From: Raphanus sativus
Taxonomy: Eukaryota; Streptophyta; Magnoliopsida; Brassicales; Brassicaceae
Direction of reading: 5' to 3'
Assembly (NCBI RefSeq): GCF_000801105.2
Contig: NC_079511.1
Span: 13,508,784-13,572,783 of the forward strand
DNA length: 64,000 nt
Shown: positions 11,302-21,219 of the stretch, piece after piece
How the letters are laid out: each line of letters begins with the position of its first letter
How positions within the stretch are numbered: position 1 is the first letter of the stretch
The notes under the pieces: generated by a model
Told to the model about the DNA's origin: nothing
What the model saw: only the letters and a program-made list of their open reading frames with translations
The model's database searches: none
Program-made: the position numbers and the translations under genes

Positions 11302-11754
11302 CTACTTGGTATCTGCATGAATCTGATCACAAGTAACAGACGAATTTTGTAGTTTTGGGTATCGTCCACGAAAATAAATGAAAGCAGAAGCGACCATCAA
11401 AGCAACGCCGGTGAGTCCACACACGAAGCTCCCCACAACCAGCACGTGATTCATCACGTGACCATCATCACCACCCCGGTCTTTCGGTGCCGATGATTTC
11501 ACCGCACTAGGCAATATGGAGGCAGCAGGTGACGATGATGATGACGGTGTCGAATCCAGCTCATTCCAAGAAGGGGGTCCGAAGAAGGACGTCATTTCCG
11601 ATGACGATTCGCTTGGTTCGTAGTAGTACTCCAGTCCATGATCCGCCGGTCGTAATTCTCTACCATCAATGGTCGTCGTCGCGTCTAAGATAATGAATAC
11701 GATCATGAATGAGATTAGCGTTGGTAGAAACACAATGGTTCTTTGCGAAGTCAT
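11302..11754 (-). CDS. Small secreted/membrane protein with N-terminal signal and one C-terminal membrane span
   Basis: Single-exon frame of 150 residues. Residues about 8-27 are a hydrophobic signal-like segment (FLPTLISFMIVFIIL), followed by an acidic, Ser/Pro-rich middle (residues about 45-95) and a second hydrophobic segment near residues 103-125 (VLVVGSFVCGLTGVALMVAS), leaving a short basic cytosolic tail. This layout suggests a type I single-pass protein. I do not recognise a family. In Arabidopsis a small gene, At1g30515, lies between RFNR2 and AAE14, so this may be its counterpart (inference from position only). Acidic composition and codon usage look like real coding sequence; the frame has no disruption. 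Confidence 0.7.
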   Translation of the reverse strand: MTSQRTIVFLPTLISFMIVFIILDATTTIDGRELRPADHGLEYYYEPSESSSEMTSFFGPPSWNELDSTPSSSSSPAASILPSAVKSSAPKDRGGDDGHVMNHVLVVGSFVCGLTGVALMVASAFIYFRGRYPKLQNSSVTCDQIHADTK

Positions 11755-12700
11755 TTTTTTTTTGGTGTGCTTTTGGAGAGAGTTACGGCAAGGTACAAAG
11801 TCCAGCCCGTGAAGTGAAAGAATGCTGGTTATTTATATGAGAAAAGTATACTACTGTACAAAGTATACGATTCACGGAGAAACGGTGCCGTTTATAAAGT
11901 AACAATCCCGTGAACAAGCAAACGGCCTATCGATGGCAAATGTTTTATTTATTACAGCAGGCCGCCTAAGAACAGTGTCTCTCGACTGACTCTCGTGCTT
12001 TTTGTCTGAATTTAGTTTTAAATAAAATGTCTCGTGAATTTCTTTTGTCGGAGATTGGCCCTAAATTTACGGGAATTTTAACGAATTAAGGTACGGCAAA
12101 TGTCAGGTTATATTATCAAGAGAGTATATAAAAAAAGTTTATCAAGAGAGTATGATTGCCATAGGTTAAAAGAAAATATCCACATAAATATGGTTTTGAA
12201 AATACTTTTTTTTTGCAAAAGGTTTTGAAAATACTTTCAGAAAATAAAATGGCACATACGGAAGAATAAATAAGTACAATTCCAAAAAAAAAAAAAGCAT
12301 TTGTAGTTGAGTGGTATCCAAGGTTTCTCTTTCTATAAAGCAAGAAATAAACCTTTCCTTTTGTTTCGTTTAAGTCTAATCTGTATTCGAAAGGGGTAAT
12401 TTCTCAAATTAGACTCAAAATCAGAACTTATTAGATTACCACAGAAGATATATATAGACTATAGTTATGGGTTATATATATCAGTCTTATAAGAAAGCCC
12501 ATTAGTTTAAAATGGACTTGGCCCAAATATACTCACTAAACAGCGATTCTAATAAGATTTTTCTTACAAGATAAGATAAGGAGAGGGTCGTCCAAGCGAT
12601 TGACATATACTGCCACGTCATCAAGACAATATCCCGCGCCTTTTCCTTCTTCTTCTTCCCAAGTTCAATAAACCTCCGATGAGATAAAAGATAGTTCGAA
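11755..12700. promoter_or_regulatory. Divergent intergenic region with Site II-type motifs upstream of AAE14
   Basis: The two flanking genes are transcribed away from each other. AGCCCA (12496-12501) and GGCCCA (12530-12535) read TGGGCY on the minus strand, matching Site II elements common in promoters of housekeeping and organelle-related genes. They lie about 170-205 bp before the AAE14 ATG. Functional status is inference. Confidence 0.4.
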
Positions 12701-15239
12701 ATGGCTAATTACTCTCGGCCCCATATATGTCATTGTTTGACTCGGCTAGCCTCCGTCAAACGTAATGCCGTCGTTACAGTCTTCGGTCAGCGTAGGCGCA
12801 CCGGCCTGGAGTTCGTCGACGGCGTATTAAGCCTAGCTGGAGGGTTGATTCGTCTCGGCCTCCAAAACGGCGACGTCGTCTCTATTGCTGCTCTTAACAG
12901 GTCAAATGCGTAATTTTATAGACACGTTTTCATTTTCTTTGGGTTCCTTGCGTTGACCGTCATTGTTTTTCCGTTGACTTTCTTTTAAGGTGAATTTAAA
13001 GTTTTTTTTCTTCTTCTTCTTTTGTTCCTTACAGTGATTTGTTCTTGGAGTGGTTATTGGCTGTTGCATTGGTTGGAGGAGTAGTCGCTCCTTTGAATTA
13101 CAGATGGGTCAGTAATCACTTTCTTAACTTAAGTCATGTCTTGTCTGAAATCCTGTGATGATCAAAAGAAATAACGTTATGTCTGCTGATTAAATCTCTT
13201 TAGTAGACTTTTTATGTGCGAAAGAGAGTTCTTGACAGCTCTTCTTTTTTTCTTTTTGTATTTTTTTTGCCAATGGTCAGAGCTTGAAAGAAGCAAAACT
13301 GGCGATGCAGCTTGTAGAACCTGTTCTCCTGGTCACCGATGGGACCTGTGTCTCGTGGTGCATCGACGTACAGAATATCGATATACCTTCATTAAAATGG
13401 CGTGTGTTGATGGAGGAGTCTACCTCAACAAGCGAACATAAACAATGTATGATTTGTGTATATAAACATTTTAACACTACTCAACGGTTAGAAGATAATG
13501 CTATTGTCTTGTTACCTGGCAGTTTTGACAACCGAGATGCTTAAAAAGCACGGCCTGGTGCCTTCCTTATCGATAACATATGCGTGGGCTCCTGATGATG
13601 CTGTTGTGATATGCTTCACTTCTGGTACAACATATTGACTTCTGCTTCGTCATCCTCACCCTACTTAAATCTCCTTTTGTTTTATTCTTGGTAAATAGGT
13701 ACAACGGGAAGACCCAAGGGTGTGACTATAAGCCACTTGGCATTCATCACGCAGTCTCTAGCCAAGATTGCTATTGTTGGCTACGGTGAAGATGATGTAT
13801 TTGCCTTGTCTTCAATTCAACTCTATTAGAGCTGAATATGCTTCTTGCAGAGTTTGTCATCGTGTTTTCTTTTTATCTTTCAATTTATGCAGGTGTATTT
13901 GCATACATCACCATTAGTTCATATCGGCGGTCTATCATCAGCTATGGCCATGCTAATGGTCGGAGCTAGCCATGTTCTGCTGCCAAAGTTTGATGCTGAA
14001 ACAGCTCTCCAAGCAATGGAACAACACCATGTGACTTGTTTCATCACCGTCCCAGCTATGATGGCTGATCTTGTCTCTCTCAACAGGTAAACAAATTTCC
14101 TCACGAGAAGTAGATCTTCTTCTTTAAAGTTGTTAATGAGCTGAAACTTACGTTTTGGTTCTCAAAGGACGACGAAAAATGGAGCGCAAAATAGCTGCGT
14201 GAGAAAGATACTAAATGGAGGAGGTTCTTTATCCACCGAACTCCTAAAAGATGCCGCAAAAATCTTCCCAAGAGCTAAAATATTCTCAGCATATGGTGAG
14301 TCATTGTTGTCTTCTCAAGTCAAACCATTTTCATTGATCTTTATGCACTAAGCTCTTTGCGTTTTTTTTTTGGTTTGGTATAAAGGGATGACAGAAGCGT
14401 GCTCTTCGCTTACCTTCATGACTCTCTATGACCCAACAGCACAAGAGTCTTGTAAAGTGGCATATCCTTTGGTTAACCGACCAAAGCAAGGCACATGTGT
14501 TGGAAAGCCAGCGCCTCATATTGAACTAGGGGTTAAGCTCGAAGAAAACTCATTGAAGGTTGGGAAAATTCTAACTCGCGGACCACATACAATGCTTGGA
14601 TATTGGGGTGGTCATCATCAAGTAGTTCAAGAAAACAGCAGTGGAGCTTGGCTTGACACAGGTGATATTGGGACCATCGATGAGTTTGGTAACTTATGGC
14701 TCATAGGTCGGTCCAGTGGACGAATCAAAACTGGAGGCGAGAATGTTTACCCTGAAGAGGTTAGAAACTTGTTGATATCAGCCTCAAGTGTTGTGCATCT
14801 TTTTTTACATCCATTATATTAATGTTGTGCAGGTCGAAGCTGTTCTGTTAGAGCATCCTGGGATTGTGTCTGCAGTGGTCATAGGAGTCATTGATGTTCG
14901 TCTTGGTGAGATGATTGTTGCTTGTGTTCGTTTACAAGAGAATTGGCTATGGTCTGATGTCGAAAACCGCAACCGAGATTCTCAACTGTCTAGTGAGGCA
15001 CTCAAGTATCATTGTAGAACAAAGAATCTAACAGGGTAAAATATCTTAACAAAAGGAATTTTTTTTATTGTAGTCAGTTGATTAATGAGATTGTGTGAAA
15101 TGTGGTCAGGTTTAAGATTCCAAAGAGGTTTGTCCGATGGGAGAATCAGTTTCCGTTGACAACAACTGGTAAAGTGAAACGAGATGAAGTCCGAAGAGAA
15201 GTTATGTCTCACTTCCAAATTTTGACTAGCTCTCTCTGA
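12701..15239 (+). CDS. AAE14: o-Succinylbenzoate-CoA ligase AAE14 (phylloquinone synthesis)
   Basis: Activates o-succinylbenzoate to its CoA ester, a step in phylloquinone (vitamin K1) synthesis. Ten exons: 12701-12900, 13035-13107, 13281-13446, 13523-13624, 13699-13796, 13893-14086, 14168-14295, 14386-14759, 14833-15035, 15110-15239; sum 1668 nt, 555 residues (Arabidopsis about 560). The adenylate-forming motif SGTTGRPKG spans the exon 4/5 junction (about residues 179-187); YGMTEA follows at about 320; GRIKTGGENVYPEEV ends exon 8 at about 445; the C-terminal catalytic Lys lies in TTGKVKRDE. The protein ends in SSL, a peroxisomal PTS1-like tripeptide, matching the peroxisomal location reported for this step. 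All introns are GT-AG. AATAAA-like sequence follows at about 15278, just before the Copia insertion. Confidence 0.95.
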
Positions 15240-15395
15240 CCATTATTACATTCTTTAAAACTTTTTTTGTATACTAATAAAAAATCAAACTTCTTGTTAT
15301 AGTTGGATCAGTAAACGGTAAACCCATTATTGCCTTTCTCACTCCACTCATGAACTAAAAAACCAGATGTCAAAAAAAAAAAGAACTAAAAAACC

Positions 15396-15831
15396 TATGA
15401 AACCTTGTGCCTTTGGTGATCTAACGAATCGATAATACTTGAATCTAGAACAGAGAAAACAGATCAAGAACACACACAATGATTACCCAGGTTCACCGCA
15501 CTCCTCCAAGGTGGAGAAGCTGCTATACTCCTAGGGCTGATCCGAGATCAGCAATCCACTATCTTAGCTCCGATCTTGAGCTCCGATTACAACCGTAACC
15601 ACCGATCTAACTGACTCTTTCTCTCTCTCGTTCTTAACCTCTTTTCACCTTAAGAACTAAATCACTGAGACTTGAGCTATAACGACTTATACACTCGTCT
15701 TTTTACATTAGCTTATATCACGTGCTAAACACATGACCCTAACTAAACCAATATGGTTCAAATCAGGTAATGCTAGACCGGTGGTATACGTTAACCAACA
15801 CATTGGTAAATACATGGACACAGACTCAACA
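15396..15831 (-). repeat. 3' LTR of the Copia element
   Basis: 436 bp. On the minus strand it starts TGTTGAGTCTGTG and ends TTTCATA; the sister LTR ends TTTCACA, so the terminal CA has mutated to TA in this copy. It lacks 7 bp (ATTGGAC) present at about 20621 in the other LTR. Confidence 0.93.
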
Positions 15832-15847
15832 AATCTCCTCCTTGTCC
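15832..15847 (-). other. Polypurine tract
   Basis: GGACAAGGAGGAGATT on the minus strand directly before the TG of the 3' LTR: the plus-strand priming site for reverse transcription. Confidence 0.8.
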
Positions 15848-16012
15848 AGTATTGCCTTAGTGGATGATACTTGCTTCTCTTGTTGACTCTTCTTGCCAAC
15901 TCCTCCTGCAACCAACTTCTGCAGCTTCATAGATACCTCCTAAGTAAAACCAACCCAGCTTCTGATCTCCCGAGTAAACCCACTCGGCTTCCAATCTTCT
16001 GAGCTTCACCGC

Positions 16013-19000
16013 TCAGTTCTCAGTAACCCTGAGAAACCTCAATGCTTCCCGCATCTTGCCAACTGGTAGAACCTTCGTGAAAATGTCTGCCGGATTATAC
16101 TGAGTAGCTATCTTCACCACATTGATGAACTTCTCGCTGACTAACTCTCGCACAAAGTTGTATTTCACATCAACATGGTTCGTCTTCTCATGATGAACAG
16201 GGTTTCTCGATAACGCTATTGCACTCTGAGAATCGCAGTAGAATTCTACCTGATCTTGATCAAAACCAAGTTCATTAATGAGTCCTCTTAGCCAGATGGC
16301 TTCCTTCGAAGCCTCACACAACGCAATATATTCTGCCTCCGTAGTGGACAATGCTATCACCTTCTGCAAACTTGACCTCCAACTAATAACATTCCCTCCA
16401 ACCGTGAAGACCATACCAGTTATAGATCTTCTCTTATCCAGATCAGATCCATAATCCGCATCACAATAACCTTTCACCACGAACTGACCTTCCTTTCTAA
16501 ACGTAAGCTTCATCTTTGTAGTACCTCGTAGATATCTGAGAACCCACTTGACTGCCTGCCAATGAATCTTGATCGGATTACTCATATACCTGCAGACCAT
16601 TCCTACTGCTACGCCATGTCAGGTCGAGTACCCACCATTGATTACATGAGCGATCCAACAGCACTTTGATAAGGTACATCCCTCATATACACAGCTTGCT
16701 CCTTCACTTCCTTTTCGGTAGCTGAACTCAATCTGAAATGTGCTCCTAATGGTGTAGAAACACTCTTAGACCTATCCATGTTGTACGTGCCCAACACCTT
16801 CATAGCATAGTCTTCTTGAGAAATAGTTAAGATACCCTTTTCTCTATCGCGTGTGATCTCCATCCCCAATATCTTCTTTGCATCTCCTAGATCTTTCATC
16901 TCGAACTCTGATGCAAAAGTCTTCTTCAACTCTGTAACTTGACTCTTGCTTCTTGATGCTATCAGTATATCATCTACGTAGAGAAGCAAGTAGATGTAGG
17001 CATTTATCTCGTACTCTTTGAAGTATACGCACAAGTCATACTCACTTCTTGTGAAGCCATGACTCAAGATGAACTCATCAAATCTTGTGTTCCATTGTCG
17101 TGGCGACTGTCTCAACCCGTAGAGAGACCTCTTCAGTAAACACACCTTCTCAGGATGATCCTTGTCAACGTAACCTTCTGGCTGCTCCATGTAGATGTCT
17201 TCATCCAGATACCCATGCAAGAAAGCTGTCTTCACATCCATCTGCTGGAGTTCCATATCAAAATGCACGACCATAGACAAGAGAAATCTGATCGATACAT
17301 GCTTTGCCACTGGGGAGAAGATTTCCTGGAAATCTACGCCTTCCTTCTGTGCATATCCCTTTGCCACTAGCCTCCCTTTATACCTCGGATCTACAACACC
17401 ATCAATGCCTGCTTTTCTCTTGAAGATCCATCTGCAACCGATAGGCTTCTGACCTTCAACTCTGTCGACAAGAACCCATGTCTCGTTCTTGATAAGAGAC
17501 TCCATCTCTTCATCTGCTGCCCTTGTCCACAACTCGCTGTCTGGATCTTCCAAAGCTTCCCGATAACTGCCTGGTTCGGGTCTGCCAGCATCCTCATGAA
17601 TCAAATAAGCAAACCCAGCAATGACATCATCTCCTTCATAAACCATGTAGTCCTTTAGCTTTGCTGGCTGCCTGATCTGACGCTTGCCTCTGTCTCTAAC
17701 CAACTGGTAATCACTGAGATCCTGTGGTTGCTCGCTGGTAGCTGTAGATTCATCAGAAGTAGCTCTAGATTTCCCCCTTCTTCTGTTGAATCCACTGCTC
17801 CTCCTTGAACGTTATCTCCTGATTCACCTGCAATATCCAAACTCGAACTACTGTTAGTTAAAATGATATTTGTTGAGTTAGGAGTACCTGTTGAATCAGT
17901 CTTGTTGATGTCTTTGTACATCAATTCTTCTCGGAAGATCACATCTCTACTGATCACACACTTTTCTTCATCTAAAAGCCAGACTCGAAATCCCTTTACT
18001 CCATCGGGATACCCTGTGAAGACTCCTTTCTTGGACCTAGGATTGAGCTTACCCTGATTTGCGTGAACGTAGACAACACACCCAAACCTTCGCAAACCAG
18101 ACAAGTCAGGAGCAACTGATGACCACATTTGCTCCGGAATCCTGAACTCAACTGCAGACGACGGTAGTCTGTTGATCAAATAGACAGAAGTAGATGCAGC
18201 TTCGGCCCAAAACTTCACTTCTAAGCCACTCTCACTCAACATACTTCTGACTTTATTCATGATACTCCTGTTCAATCGTTCTGCAATCCCATTTTGCTGC
18301 GGCGTGTACGTACATGTCCTATGACGCACAACACCCTCATCCTTACAGAAACGATCAAAACGATTATTGCAGTACTCAAGTCCATTATCTGTCCTCAGCT
18401 TCTTAACCTTCCACTCTGACTGTGTTTCTACCATCTTCTTCCACTCCACGAACTTCTCAAACGCTTCATCTTTAGACTTGAGAAAATATATCCAAGCCTT
18501 CCTTGACCAATCTTCTATGAAGGACACGAAATACTGACAATTCCCCAAGCTTCTAGGAACGTTTGGTGACCCCCACAGATCAGAATGAACATAATCCAGT
18601 TTCTCCTTCGTGACGTGCTTAGCTGAATCGAAGCTGACTCTGTGTGCCTTTCCTATCACACAGTCTTCACAAAACTCCAAACCGGTAATTGTGCTCTTGT
18701 CGATGCATCCTTCCTTAGCCAGAACATCTAACCCTTTCTGACCAACATGACCTAACCTGCTGTGCCAAAGCTTAGTCACAGCAAGTTTTGTTTGATCAGC
18801 TTGACTCTCCCCTGAAGCTTTGACACTACAAGCTTCCGCCTTGACTGCTCTGCCTTGAAGAATATAGAGGGTGTCATTATCCTTACGAGCTCCTCTCATA
18901 ATAACCGTGCATCCAAAAATAATCTTGATACAGCCTCCAGAACCCTTGAACACACAGCCCTTTCTCTCCAGAGTGCCTAAAGATATCAAGTTTCTCGCAA

Positions 19001-19379
19001 TTCCCGGCATATAACTAACCTCGTGTAGCACAAACGTCGTACCATCTGGATTGCAGAATCTCACTGAACCAATACCTTTAACCTCTGTATGACTGTCGTT
19101 TGACATCCTTACTCTTCCTCCAGAGACCTCCTGAAACCCAATGAACAGCTCCTTTCTAGAAGACATGTGAAAAGAACATCATGTATCCATTACCCATTCT
19201 TCTGCATCATTGTTGTTCACTGAGATGTTCACCTCGCTTGCAACCAACCCAACAAGATCCTGAGCATCGTCTCGAGCTAGTGATGATTTCGGTTTACCAC
19301 TCGACTGAAACTTCCCCTTGTTGCGCTCCAACCACTTGTAGCATTGCTTCTTGAAGTGACCTTCCTTGCCACAAATCCA
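16013..19379 (-). pseudogene. Copia pol: protease, integrase, reverse transcriptase, RNase H (disrupted)
   Basis: Reading on the minus strand: zinc-knuckle remainder (WICGKEGHFKKQC), a protease start at WVMDT, integrase with the pre-integrase HSRLGH motif and DDE core (TDNGLEY at about 18370-18390), reverse transcriptase with LLLYVDDILIAS near 16975, and RNase H with DADYGSD and TTEAEYIAL. Breaks: TGA at 19179-19181 replaces the Gly of the DTG protease site; a one-base frameshift lies in a run of five G at about 17775-17790 in the integrase/RT linker; TAA at 16642-16644 replaces an expected Tyr at the end of RT; and a one-base loss lies near 16610. No restored protein is possible without five changes. 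RNase H frame ends at 16013. Confidence 0.93.
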
Positions 19380-20123
19380 TCAGATTTTCTTTCCTTCAAC
19401 TGACTTGGATCTTGATCTACCGTGCCTCTTTCCTTTTGCTGACCAGTTCCTAGAATCCGATCTTCCTCGACCAAAATGACCTTCTGAACTTGGACATGTG
19501 CCTGCAGTCTCGTTGAACTCCTTCTCCTTGGACTTAGAAGAACTTGCCACATCCTCAACCTTGATGACGTCTCTGCTATACTTCAAAGTCTCCTTGAGTT
19601 GATCATATCTTGATGGTAAAGCATTCAATAGCAGTATCGCTTGGACTTCTTCTGGGACCTCTATACTTAGATGACTCAGCTCACCTACAATCTTCAAGAA
19701 CTCATCTATGTTATCATCGATAGACTTCTGATCTTGCATCTTGAATCCATATAGTTTGAGTTGTGCGTGAACTCTGTTCGGCAGAGACTTTGGCATATAG
19801 AGAGTCTCCAGTAGCGACCATGTCTCAGCTGCTGTAGTGCATCTTTCGATCTTTCTCAACACGTGATCTCCAACGTTGAGAAATATCATATTCATCGCCT
19901 TTTCGCACCTCTCCATTCTTGATTCTTCATCCGCTACTTTCTTCTTCTTAACATCTGGATCGTCTTCTTTCTGATCATCGCCTTTGACCTCAGAGCTGGA
20001 GGTTTTCTCGATCAGAACATCCTTCAATCCTGATACGCTTAGGTAAGCGTACATTCTTCGTTTCCAAAGAGAGAAGTCACCGTCTCCATCGAATCGTTCG
20101 ATCTCGACCTTCGATCCCTTCAT
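19380..20123 (-). pseudogene. Copia gag (capsid-like), cut at the zinc knuckle
   Basis: 247 codons from ATG at 20123. It starts with a typical Copia gag pattern (FDGDGDFSLWKRRM near residue 9), has a UBN2-type capsid region with LPSRYDQLKETL, and a basic Ser/Arg/Lys-rich stretch. The frame stops at TGA (19382-19380) exactly where the first Cys of the CCHC zinc knuckle should be; the other three ligands (C, H, C) are present right after in the same frame. Confidence 0.9.
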
Positions 20124-20181
20124 CGTCTCGGATATGAAAAACTAGATTCTTCGATCGCGATCTCTTCAAGGCTGAACCAAA

Positions 20182-20193
20182 GCTCTGATACCA
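20182..20193 (-). other. Primer-binding site for initiator tRNA-Met
   Basis: TGGTATCAGAGC on the minus strand, three bases inside the 5' LTR, complementary to the 3' end of plant initiator tRNA-Met as in most Copia elements. Confidence 0.9.
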
Positions 20194-20196
20194 ATT

Positions 20197-20639
20197 TGTG
20201 AAACCTTGTGCCTTTGGTGATCTAACGAATCGATAATACTTGAATCTAGAACAGAGAAAACAGATCAAGAACACACACAATGATTACCCAGGTTCACCGC
20301 ACTCCTCCAAGGTGGAGAAGCCGCTATACTCCTGGGGCTGATCCGAGATCAGCAATCCACTATCTTAGCTCCGATCTTGAGCTCCGATTACAACCGTAAC
20401 CACCGATCTAACTGACTCTTTCTCTCTCTCGTTCTTAACCTCTTTTCACCTTAAGAACTAAATCACTGAGACTTGAGCTATAACGACTTATACACTCGTC
20501 TCTTTACATTAGCTCATATCACGTGCTAAACACATGACCCTAACTAAACCAATATGGTTCAAATCAGGTAATGCTAGACCGGTGGTATACGTTAACCAAC
20601 ACATTGGTAAATACATGGACATTGGACACAGACTCAACA
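20197..20639 (-). repeat. 5' LTR of the Copia element
   Basis: 443 bp, TG...CA on the minus strand. Differs from the 3' LTR by five substitutions and a 7-bp segment. Both termini are intact here. Confidence 0.93.
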
Positions 20640-21032
20640 AAACCAAACCGAACAGCTCTGATCTAATTTGGTTTACTAGTTTACCAGAGCCGGTTAAGTT
20701 TATGAACATGGCGTATATAAACTGTTACCACTCGCACCAGTGCACCACTTTCACACTGCAACCGAACATTAAAACTTCTGCGTGGGGGCATTCTCGTAAA
20801 AATTGAGATTCCTTGATTCACTAAAAAAGCTTTGTCCTTTACTTCTCTCCCGCTCCGTTTCCCAAAGCATATTTTTGCTTAAAAGTCGATCCATCTTCTT
20901 CTTTGCGTTTCCCCTCGTTTAGAAATAGAAACCCTAAAGTTCTTTTATTCAGAACAAAGACCCACCTCCATAGATCTCGGTCCCACCACCTTTCTCCGCC
21001 AAAAGAAATCTAATATGCACACGTCCGAGTTC

Positions 21033-21205
21033 GTAAGTTGTTTTTGTCGAATTTTTTTTCCTCTTACAGTCTAAATTTGTTACCTTTTTAATCCAAGTTT
21101 TCATTTTTAATTTCTATCTCTGATTTGTGCCCGGTTGGTGTAAAGCTATTAGATTTCCCCGGTTATTCTAAAACCCTTCCATACTTCTATTTTTATCTGT
21201 TTCAG
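21033..21205 (+). other. Probable 5'-leader intron of the WPP-associated gene
   Basis: A good donor (GTAAGTTG at 21033) and a pyrimidine-rich acceptor (TTTCAG ending 21205) bracket a T-rich stretch just 14 bp before the ATG at 21220. Upstream sequence 20800-21030 is C/T-rich and leader-like. Confidence 0.55.
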
Positions 21206-21219
21206 GGGTTTTTTTCCTT

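Larger units (their letters stand above)
15396..20639 (-). mobile_element. Ty1/Copia LTR retrotransposon, structurally complete, coding-dead
   Basis: 5244 bp on the minus strand with two LTRs, a primer-binding site, a polypurine tract, and a gag-protease-integrase-reverse transcriptase-RNase H order, which is the Copia order. A 5-bp target duplication AAACC flanks it (15391-15395 and 20640-20644). The gag and pol resemble the Tork/Tnt1 group by eye. The polyprotein is broken by three in-frame stops and two frameshifts. The LTRs differ by 5 substitutions and one 7-bp gap over 436 aligned bases, about 1.1%, so insertion is recent. It sits about 160 bp past the AAE14 stop codon and 580 bp before the next gene. 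Confidence 0.95.

Noticed and set aside
17085..18057. Plus-strand open frames inside the Copia element
   Set aside because: Antisense of reverse transcriptase and integrase.
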